A stretch of 64,000 bases of DNA from Pseudoxanthomonas composti (GTDB lineage: Bacteria; Pseudomonadota; Gammaproteobacteria; Xanthomonadales; Xanthomonadaceae): contig NZ_SAWZ01000002.1 of assembly GCF_004122095.1 (NCBI RefSeq), positions 496,001-560,000 on the forward strand, written 5' to 3'. Below, one piece after another: positions 16,899 to 23,654 of this stretch. The position numbers and the translations under genes were made by a program. The number at the start of each line of letters is the position of its first letter. Within the stretch, counting starts at the first letter, position 1. The notes under the pieces are model-generated. The model saw nothing but the letters and a program-made list of their open reading frames with translations. It had not been told where the DNA came from and did no database searches.

Positions 16899-18168
16899 GG
16901 CATGCATGGTGGTAATCGCTCAGAACGGCACTGACGTGGGCCATGGCCAGGGACTGCGGGTCGAGCGTGGCGGTCCCGGTACGGAAAGCGTGCAATGCGT
17001 GGGGAAGATACTGGCCGATGAGCGGCAGCGGCGGCGGGTCGGCACGCAGGTTGTCGAACAGCTGTTGCCGCGCCTGTTCGATCTGCGCATCCGGCCAGTA
17101 GTAACGGATGCGGTCGCTGAGGCTGTATTGCAGGTCGGTGGCCAGGCCTCGGCCCTGGCCGTGGTAGTAGCGCTGCCAGTAGCCGGGCGCGGCCTGCATG
17201 CGCTGCACGGTGACCTCGCGCAGCCTGGCCTGCCTGTCCGCGGCGATCCATTCGCGCTCGATCGCATCCAGCGCCCACAGCGCCTCGCGCAGGGCGAAGG
17301 TCAGGCCGGGACCGACCTTGAGGATGGCGAAGTGGTCGCGCACCAGTGCCGCCAGTCCATCACGGGTCTGGTAATCGGTGGAATGGGCCTCGAACACCAT
17401 GCCGGGCACGCTGGTGATGGACTGGCTCAGCGCCTGGGCCTTGGCGCTGTCGTAATCGATGACATCGTGGTGGTCGAACTCCACGCCCGGCTGCACCACC
17501 GAGGCGATCACGCGGCCCCAGGCATCGCCCAGGCCGGCGTCCTGGAAGGCCACGCGGTGGGCCTCGATGGTGGCCAGCGCGGCTTGAGGGGTGGTCAGGG
17601 CCAGGCCCTCGATGGCCTCGGTGGCACCACCGGGCACCGGCACCTCGGTGCCGATCACGTACACGGGCGCTTCGCCGCCGGCCTGCTGCCAGGCGGCTTC
17701 CGAAGCGCGCGCCAGGCGCACCGCGCGGCGCACGATCTCCGCTTCCGGCAGCGGCTCGGGGTCGCCGGCGCAGGCCATCGAGCAATCCAGGTGGATCTTG
17801 CGGAAGCCGGCGGCCACATAGGCCGCGACCATCACTTCGGCCTTGTCCATGGCCGCGGCGGCATCCAGCGCCGTCCACGGGTTCGGACCCAGGTGATCGC
17901 CCCCCAGGGCGATGCGCGCCACATCGAAGTCCACACGCCGGGCGATGCCGTGCACGAACTGGACGAAATCGGCCGGGGTCATCCCGGTGTAGCCGCCGTC
18001 CTGGTTGACCTGGTTGCAGGTCGCCTCGAACAGCACCAGAGACTGCCCGCTGCGCTGGGCCTGGCGCAGGCTGGCCTCGATGACGATGGGATGGGCCGAG
18101 CAGATCGAGGTCACGCCGAGGGCATGGCCTTGCCGATGCCGCGCGATCAGGTCGAGCAGAGCGTGCAT
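16879..18168 (-). CDS. kbaZ: KbaZ/GatZ/AgaZ tagatose pathway protein
   Basis: A 429-residue protein of the GatZ/KbaZ family: MHALLDLIARHRQGHALGVT at the start, ATCNQVNQDGGYTGMTPADF, GGDHLGPNPW and FEAHSTDYQTRDGL. The family is described as the chaperone-like subunit of tagatose-1,6-bisphosphate aldolase, and a tagatose-6-phosphate kinase role has also been proposed for AgaZ proteins. No GatY/KbaY class II aldolase is in the window, so that partner would have to be elsewhere. It sits between the permease (11-base gap) and agaS (overlap). Confidence 0.92.
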   Translation of the reverse strand: MHALLDLIARHRQGHALGVTSICSAHPIVIEASLRQAQRSGQSLVLFEATCNQVNQDGGYTGMTPADFVQFVHGIARRVDFDVARIALGGDHLGPNPWTALDAAAAMDKAEVMVAAYVAAGFRKIHLDCSMACAGDPEPLPEAEIVRRAVRLARASEAAWQQAGGEAPVYVIGTEVPVPGGATEAIEGLALTTPQAALATIEAHRVAFQDAGLGDAWGRVIASVVQPGVEFDHHDVIDYDSAKAQALSQSITSVPGMVFEAHSTDYQTRDGLAALVRDHFAILKVGPGLTFALREALWALDAIEREWIAADRQARLREVTVQRMQAAPGYWQRYYHGQGRGLATDLQYSLSDRIRYYWPDAQIEQARQQLFDNLRADPPPLPLIGQYLPHALHAFRTGTATLDPQSLAMAHVSAVLSDYHHACHDQDHA

Positions 18169-18179
18169 GGAAAATCCAG

Positions 18180-19094
18180 TCAGGGGAGGGAGGCAGGTTC
18201 GCGCTCGGGCTCGAGCACCAGCAGCAGCGAGGCCACCAGCGCCAGCACCAGGCCCACGGCCTTGAGCGGGCCCGGCACCACGCCGGCAAACGCCAGGGAG
18301 AGCACGGCGGTGATCAGCGGCGCGCCGGCATTGCTCAGCGGCGCGACCACCATGGCCTTGCCGTAGCGGAAGGCGAACACCAGGGTCAGCGCGCCGATGG
18401 CGTTGAGCACCTGGATGCCGGCGGCCAGCCAGGGTCCGCTCAGCCCGGTGTTGATCGGCTGGCTGAAGTCGGTCATCCACAGCGCGACCGGCGCCAGCAG
18501 CAGCGCACCCAGCGCCATGTAGGCGAAGATGCTCTCGGCGCGCACGCTGTCGTTGGCCAGCTTCATGAAGTAGGCCTGCACGCCCCAGGCCAGCATGATC
18601 AGCAGCGACTGCAGGAACCAGCCCAGGCCGCCGCTGCCACGGCCGAAAGACAGATCGAGCAAGGGCAGGGCGATCAGCGCCAGCGCGATGCCCAGCGTGC
18701 CCTGCCAACCGGTGCGCTCGCGCAGCAGCAGGAACGACAGCGCGATGGTGACCACCGGCGAGAGCGAGATGATCGGGAAGATGAAGTACGCCGGGCCGAT
18801 GGTCAGCGTGTGGAACAGCAGCATCTGTCCGCCAGCGCCGAGCAGGCCGATGGTCAGGCCGTAGGCCACCGCCCTGGGCGTGCGCTCCAGCTGCCAGCCG
18901 CCGCGCCACAGGATGTAGACCGCAGGCGGCAGCATGGTCAGCGCCCACACCGCATACACCAGCGTGTCCGGGAACCCGTTGGCGGCCGACAGCGGCGACA
19001 GTGCGCCCCACACGCCCCACAGCGCGACAGTGGTCAGCGCGAAGACCAGCCAGGGCCGCCTGCGGGCCGGTGCGGTTGCGACGGCGGCATTCAT
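18180..19094 (-). CDS. EamA/DMT-family permease
   Basis: A 304-residue integral membrane protein with ten predicted helices in two EamA repeats (for example MLLFHTLTIGPAYFIFPIIS in the first, GIQVLNAIGALTLVFAFRYG and APLSNAGAPLITAVLSLAFA in the second). Its start overlaps the stop of the GH36 gene by four bases, so it belongs to the same transcript. In comparable amino-sugar loci the inner-membrane transporter is usually an MFS or AgaP-type carrier or a PTS; here an EamA protein holds the position, suggesting it carries the released sugar. Substrate is inferred from context only. Confidence 0.88.
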   Translation of the reverse strand: MNAAVATAPARRRPWLVFALTTVALWGVWGALSPLSAANGFPDTLVYAVWALTMLPPAVYILWRGGWQLERTPRAVAYGLTIGLLGAGGQMLLFHTLTIGPAYFIFPIISLSPVVTIALSFLLLRERTGWQGTLGIALALIALPLLDLSFGRGSGGLGWFLQSLLIMLAWGVQAYFMKLANDSVRAESIFAYMALGALLLAPVALWMTDFSQPINTGLSGPWLAAGIQVLNAIGALTLVFAFRYGKAMVVAPLSNAGAPLITAVLSLAFAGVVPGPLKAVGLVLALVASLLLVLEPEREPASLP

Positions 19095-21214
19095 GCGGCG
19101 GCCTTCGGCGTGGCCTGCACGGGCGTTGCCTGGAGGAACAGGAAGCGCGTGAACGCCACCGGCAGGCTCGCCGCGGTCGCATCGACCTCCCCCAGGTCGC
19201 GCTCGTTGAACAAGTCGCGCACCTTCCAGCGTCCGGCAGGCAGCCCGCGCAGTTCCACCTTGCCCTCAAAACTGGGCGCATAGAAGGTGTAGTACTGCGC
19301 GCCGTCCTTGCGGATCGCGTGGGCCTCGGGCTTGTCGAAGCCGATGTCGTACAGCGTGCCCAGGTACTCGCCCTTGGGCAGCATGTGGGTCTTGTAGAGG
19401 TTCACCCACTTGCGCCACAGCGCCTCGCGCTCGGGCGTGAGCACGTAGCCGCCCGGCGGCAGCGGCGCACTGGGCTTGTCGGTGTCCTTGGGCCAGGTGA
19501 ACTTGGTGGAGATCACCGCGCCGATGCCGACGCTGGAGGCGAAGTCGTCGCGGTTGTCCGACAGCTCCACGTGATCGCCGGCATAGCTGCTGCGATCGCC
19601 GATCAGGGCCTTGATCGACTTGCCCTTGCTGCGCACCTGCCAGGAGGACAACGGGTCGGAGGACGGGTACTGGTCGGTCGCCGGCAGGTTGTGGAAGGCG
19701 AACGCAGTGCCACAGGGGCACAGCTCGACCACGGCCTGCGGATTGGCTTCATGCGCGGCGCGGTAGATCGCCTCCCAGAACCTGGCCAGGCCTTCGACCG
19801 AGTCGCTCGGGCTGGCGTGCTTGTGGGCGGGGTTGTAGCAGGGCGCGACCGCGTTGAGATGCTGGCCGTCGAGCTTGATGCCCTCAAAGCCCCAGTCGCC
19901 GATGGCCTTCTTTACCAGATCGACGTAGAAGTCGATGGTCGGCTGGTAGGCCGGGCACTGGGTCAACGCGTTCCACCAGGTCACGGTCTGGAAAGCGCCT
20001 TCCTTGTCCAGCAGCAGCATGTCCACGTGGTCGTGCAGCACGTCGCTGCCCGGGTCGGCGGCCAGCGGCGCCAGCCACAGGCGGGGGCGCATGCCGTGCT
20101 TGCGCACCTGCGCGGTGAAGGCGCGCATGTCGGCATCGCCACGCGGGAACTTCTTGCGGTCGATCTTCCAGTCGCCCTCGTTGGTCTGCCAGCCGTCGTC
20201 CAGCACCGCCCATTCGAAGCCCAGCTCGCGGGCCTTGGGCAGGGTGCCGAAGATCTGCTCCATGGTGAAGTCGCGCTCGTAGCCCCAGGCGCACCAGATC
20301 GGCGCGAAGGCCGAGTCCGGCGGGCGCGGGCCCTCGATGCCCTCGGCCTTCATGAAGGCCTGGTACTGCTGCAGCGGGGCATAGAAGTCGCCGCGGTGCA
20401 CGGCCAGGAAGGTGCGCTCAGTCACCAGCTCGGCCCCGGGCGCCAGCGTGATGGCCTGCTGCGACTCGATGGCAATGCGGGCGCCGGTGGCGGTGCGGGC
20501 CACCGGCATGTCCAGCGGGCGCGGGACGAGTTCAACATGGCCCACGGCCAGGCCGACGTCGCGGCGCCACAGGTTGGCCACCGGCGTGCCACCGCCGTAG
20601 TCGGAAGAATCCATCGCCAGCGTGTTGCGCTGGTCGAAGTCCTTGCCCACCGGCTGCACCCAGTCGCGGCGGTCGGTGTGGGTGGCCCCGGAGAAGCTCC
20701 AGAAGCCGCCCGGCGCATCGTCCAGGGCATGGGCCGCATTGCGCCAACCAGCCAGCGTGAGCGCGGCATCTCCGAGGTTGCGGTAGCGCACCTGCAGCAG
20801 CGCCAGGCCGGGCAGGGCATCAAACTGGCTCACGGCGACCTGCTTTTCCACCCCGGCCTTGGCGGCGCGGCCGTGGAACACCGTCTGCCGGCCGCGACCA
20901 TGGCGCGGATCGTCCAGCGCATGGGCGTCCTGGCCGGTGAGGGCGAAATCCGCCAGCTCGGTGCCGTCGGCCAGCAACAGGATCTCGCTGGGCTGGTAAC
21001 CGGTCAGCGCCTTGCCCTGCATGGACACGCGGGTGTGCATGCGGCGATCGAACGCGAGGCTGAGCAGCGCATCGCCAACCACGGGCTTGTCACTGGCGGT
21101 GCTGCCCTGGGCGGGTGCGGCGGCACGCGCCCAGGGCGCAGCACTCCAGGCGACACCACCGGCCACGCTGCCGGCGAAATACTTCAGAACACTGCGGCGT
21201 CCAATCGGGGGCAT
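19091..21214 (-). CDS. Tat-exported GH36-type alpha-galactosidase/galactosaminidase
   Basis: A 707-residue clan GH-D hydrolase. The N-terminus IGRRSVLKYFAGSVAGG with following AxA site is a twin-arginine signal, and ATG 21214 is chosen to keep it at the start. The barrel begins near residue 300 (APIWCAWGYERDFTMEQIF) and shows WAVLDDGWQTNEGDW, the nucleophile Asp449 in FEGIKLDGQHLN and a likely acid/base Asp520 in YPSSDPLSSW. The family includes alpha-galactosidases, alpha-N-acetylgalactosaminidases and galactosaminidases. It is the first gene of the five-enzyme minus-strand operon, divergent from the amidohydrolase lipoprotein over a shared TTTCGTT-rich promoter. Confidence 0.88.
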   Translation of the reverse strand: MPPIGRRSVLKYFAGSVAGGVAWSAAPWARAAAPAQGSTASDKPVVGDALLSLAFDRRMHTRVSMQGKALTGYQPSEILLLADGTELADFALTGQDAHALDDPRHGRGRQTVFHGRAAKAGVEKQVAVSQFDALPGLALLQVRYRNLGDAALTLAGWRNAAHALDDAPGGFWSFSGATHTDRRDWVQPVGKDFDQRNTLAMDSSDYGGGTPVANLWRRDVGLAVGHVELVPRPLDMPVARTATGARIAIESQQAITLAPGAELVTERTFLAVHRGDFYAPLQQYQAFMKAEGIEGPRPPDSAFAPIWCAWGYERDFTMEQIFGTLPKARELGFEWAVLDDGWQTNEGDWKIDRKKFPRGDADMRAFTAQVRKHGMRPRLWLAPLAADPGSDVLHDHVDMLLLDKEGAFQTVTWWNALTQCPAYQPTIDFYVDLVKKAIGDWGFEGIKLDGQHLNAVAPCYNPAHKHASPSDSVEGLARFWEAIYRAAHEANPQAVVELCPCGTAFAFHNLPATDQYPSSDPLSSWQVRSKGKSIKALIGDRSSYAGDHVELSDNRDDFASSVGIGAVISTKFTWPKDTDKPSAPLPPGGYVLTPEREALWRKWVNLYKTHMLPKGEYLGTLYDIGFDKPEAHAIRKDGAQYYTFYAPSFEGKVELRGLPAGRWKVRDLFNERDLGEVDATAASLPVAFTRFLFLQATPVQATPKAAA

Positions 21215-21272
21215 GGAGAAAGGTCCGGTGGCGTTGGCCGCATTCTGCGCGCAGCGTAACGATTGATGCAAG

Positions 21273-21308
21273 CGTTTTGTTTCGTTATGTTTGCACTATG
21301 TTTCGTTG
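21273..21308. promoter_or_regulatory. candidate AgaR operator (TTTCGTT repeats), divergent promoter
   Basis: The interval between the GH36 gene and the amidohydrolase gene is AT-rich and has GTTTTGTTTCGTTATGTTTG followed by TATGTTTCGTTG. Direct TTTC/GTTT repeats of this kind are the described recognition pattern of AgaR-type DeoR regulators. The same heptamer recurs at the agaR/TonB-receptor promoter. Binding is predicted, not shown. Confidence 0.6.
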
Positions 21309-21322
21309 ACGAGGGCAAGTGG

Positions 21323-22468
21323 ATGAAGAAGGTCTCAATGCTGGCGGGCTCGCTGTTCGCCCTGGTCCTCCAGGGCTGCAGCCCTGCACCACAGGCCGGT
21401 CCAGGCGCCGAGGCGCGAGCGGCCAAGCCCGCCGTCCAGGCGCCCTACGCCATGGAGGACTTCGCCAAGGTGCGCAAGTACGACGCGCATGTCCACGCCA
21501 ACACCACCAATACGGCCTTGCTGGATCAGGCGCGCCAGGACAACTTCGAACTGCTGTCGATCAATGTCGACTATCCCGACTTCCCCAGCATCGACCAGCA
21601 GCATGACGACGCACTGACCCTGGCCAAGGCCGACCCGCAGCGTTTCCATTGGGCCACGACGTTCTCGATGCAGGGCTACACCCTGCCGGGCTGGCGCGAG
21701 AAGACCCTGGCCCAGCTGGACCGGACCGTGGGAGAGGGCGCACGCGCGGTCAAGGTGTGGAAGAACATCGGCATGGTCGAGAAGAACGCCGATGGCCAGC
21801 TGATCTTCCTGGACGATCCGGGCCTGGGCCCGGTCGCCGGGCACATTGCCGCGCTGGGCGTGCCGCTGATCGCGCATCAGGCCGAGCCCTACAACTGCTG
21901 GCTGCCGCTGGATCAGATGACCACCAACAACGACCGCGAGTATTTCTCCAAGCATCCGGACTACTACATGTACCTGCACCCGGAGATGCCCTCGCACGGC
22001 GACCTGATGGCCGCGCGTGACCGCTTCGTGGCCGCCCATCCCAAGCTCCAGGTCGTCGGCGCGCACATGGCCAGCCTGGAGTACGACGTGGGCAAGCTGG
22101 GCCAGTTCCTGGACCGTTACCCGAATGCCACGGTCGACCTGGCCGCGCGCATGAGCCAGGTGCAGTACCAGTCCCTGCGCGATGCGGCCAAGGTGCGCGA
22201 CTTCTTCATTCGCTACCAGGATCGGCTGCTGTACGGCACCGACCTGACCCAGGCGCCGGACAGCGATCCGGCCGTGTTCCGCGAGGAAGCGCACGCCTTC
22301 TGGTCGTCGGACTGGCGCTACCTGGCCACCGGCGAGTCGCAGCGCATCGACATGCTGGAAGCCGACGTGCCCGGCCTGGCGCTGCCACGCGCGGTGATCG
22401 ACAAGATCTACTACGCCAATGCGGTGCGGGAGTTCGGCGGCGCCAAGGGGCAGGGCGGGGCGCACTGA
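21323..22468 (+). CDS. exported amidohydrolase-2 family lipoprotein
   Basis: A 381-residue TIM-barrel metal hydrolase with a lipoprotein signal (MKKVSMLAGSLFALVLQGC, lipidated Cys19). The metal-binding HxH appears as YDAHVHAN (His56, His58), with later PLIAHQAEPYN, VGAHMASLEYDV and LLYGTDLTQ giving the other His and Asp ligands of the Amidohydro_2 (PF04909) group. The frame is open from 21263, but ATG 21323 follows GAGGGCAAG and begins the signal. It is divergent from the GH36 operon and shares its putative AgaR sites, so it is probably part of the same sugar regulon. Deacetylation of an amino sugar outside the cytoplasm is a possible role, unproven. Confidence 0.85.
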   Translation: MKKVSMLAGSLFALVLQGCSPAPQAGPGAEARAAKPAVQAPYAMEDFAKVRKYDAHVHANTTNTALLDQARQDNFELLSINVDYPDFPSIDQQHDDALTLAKADPQRFHWATTFSMQGYTLPGWREKTLAQLDRTVGEGARAVKVWKNIGMVEKNADGQLIFLDDPGLGPVAGHIAALGVPLIAHQAEPYNCWLPLDQMTTNNDREYFSKHPDYYMYLHPEMPSHGDLMAARDRFVAAHPKLQVVGAHMASLEYDVGKLGQFLDRYPNATVDLAARMSQVQYQSLRDAAKVRDFFIRYQDRLLYGTDLTQAPDSDPAVFREEAHAFWSSDWRYLATGESQRIDMLEADVPGLALPRAVIDKIYYANAVREFGGAKGQGGAH

Positions 22469-22506
22469 GGCGCTGGCCTGGCCTGATGCTGCGCAACACT
22501 GATCTG

Positions 22507-22679
22507 TGTGGAAGCGGCTTCAGCCGCGAAGTGCTTTACCGGGAAAGCTCCTTCGCCGGTGAAGCCGCTCCCACAAAAAAGGCACAGCGACGAGAGGCTT
22601 AGTCGCTAGCTGTGGGAGCGGCTTCAGCCGCGAAGGGCTCTACCAGGAAAGCCTCTTCGCCGATGAATCGGCTCCTACA
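22507..22679. repeat. two 69-bp Xanthomonadaceae-type intergenic repeats
   Basis: Two imperfectly palindromic 69-bp copies lie at 22507-22575 and 22611-22679. Each starts TGTGGRAGCGGCTTCAGCCG and ends with TTCGCCGRTGAA followed by an inverted GTGGGAG motif (CTCCYACA). They fill the 255 bases between the convergent amidohydrolase and agaR genes and likely act as bidirectional terminators. Similar elements occur at 37041-37127 and 37306-37393. Confidence 0.85.
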
Positions 22680-22723
22680 AGAGCTCACGGGAAACGGCAG
22701 GAGGATGATCCTCGCGCGATGGC

Positions 22724-23512
22724 TCAGGCCAGCAGCAAATCCACGCCCAGGGCGCGGCAGGCCTGTTCCACTTCTTCCGGGGCATCCTTGTCGGTGATCA
22801 GGGCATTCAACTCGCTGACCGGGATGATGCGGTGCAGGCAGACCCGGCCGAACTTGGAGCTGTCGGTGATGGCGATCACCGCGCGCGCGGCCTCGACCAT
22901 CTTGCGGTTGAGCATGGCTTCCGGCTCGTGGTGGGTGGTGATGCCACGCTCCAGGTCGAAGCCGTCCACGCCCAGAAACAGCAGGTCCACATGCAAGGCG
23001 TCCAGCGCTTCCACGGTCAGCCCGCCATAGAAAGCCATGTTTTTGCGGCGCAGCTCGCCGCCGAGCATCACGATGTTGACGTTGGTCTTGGGCGTCAGCG
23101 CGCTGAGCACGCCGAAGTCGTTGGTGACCACGGTGACCTCGATGTCCGGCAAGGCCTCGGCCACCGCGATCGCGGTCGTACCCGAGTCGATGGCGATGGT
23201 GTCCCCAGGCTTGACCAAGGCCGCGGCGCGCAAGCCGATCCGCCGCTTTTCGTCCAGGCGCACGCTGCGCTTGATCTCGAAGGCCGGCTCGATGGCCGCC
23301 ACCGGCGCCGGCCCGACCACGCCGGCATCGATCGCCCCACCGTAGGCGCGCGCCATGACCCCGCGTTCGGCCAGGTAGCGCAGATCCTTGCGCACGGTCT
23401 GCATGCTCACGCCGAACTGGCGGGCCAGCGCGGTCACCTGCACGCTGCCGTGCTGGCGCACCAACTCGCTGATCTGGAGACGGCGCTGACTGGTATCGCG
23501 GGTAGCAGCCAT
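22724..23512 (-). CDS. agaR: DeoR-family regulator, AgaR type
   Basis: A 262-residue DeoR/GlpR-family repressor. The N-terminal winged helix reads RLQISELVRQHGSVQVTALA then FGVSMQTVRKDLRYLAERGV; the C-terminal sugar-phosphate sensing domain has AIDSGTTAIAVAEALPDIEV, TNDFGVLSAL and VDLLFLGVDGFDLERGITTH, which is the AgaR/GlpR signature. It is divergent from the TonB receptor, with TTTCGTT repeats between them, and adjacent to agaS, kbaZ and the glycosidases. The symbol rests on this context and on the family; the effector is unknown. Confidence 0.87.
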   Translation of the reverse strand: MAATRDTSQRRLQISELVRQHGSVQVTALARQFGVSMQTVRKDLRYLAERGVMARAYGGAIDAGVVGPAPVAAIEPAFEIKRSVRLDEKRRIGLRAAALVKPGDTIAIDSGTTAIAVAEALPDIEVTVVTNDFGVLSALTPKTNVNIVMLGGELRRKNMAFYGGLTVEALDALHVDLLFLGVDGFDLERGITTHHEPEAMLNRKMVEAARAVIAITDSSKFGRVCLHRIIPVSELNALITDKDAPEEVEQACRALGVDLLLA

Positions 23513-23548
23513 GGGGGGTCCTTAGCAAACGTTCCAAAGTATAGGTCA

Positions 23549-23607
23549 GTTCGTTACATTTCGATGTTGATACAAAACGAAACTTAGTCTAGATTCGGTT
23601 TCGTTCG
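23549..23607. promoter_or_regulatory. candidate AgaR operators upstream of the TonB receptor
   Basis: The agaR/TonB-receptor interval contains AGTTCGTTACATTTCG (23549-23564), ACAAAACGAAAC (23572-23583, i.e. GTTTCGTTTTGT on the other strand) and GGTTTCGTTCG (23597-23607). Two of the three carry the exact TTTCGTT heptamer found at the GH36/amidohydrolase promoter. They straddle the predicted receptor promoter, as expected for a repressor. Confidence 0.6.
23567..23595 (+). promoter_or_regulatory. sigma-70-type promoter of the aga TonB receptor
   Basis: TTGATA at 23567-23572 and TAGATT at 23590-23595 are separated by 17 bases, a near-consensus arrangement. It lies 60 bases upstream of the GTG start and overlaps two TTTCGTT repeats. 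Confidence 0.55.
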
Positions 23608-23654
23608 ACTGCCCACCGTCCCCGCACGCACCGCCAGCCACCAGGAGTGACCCT

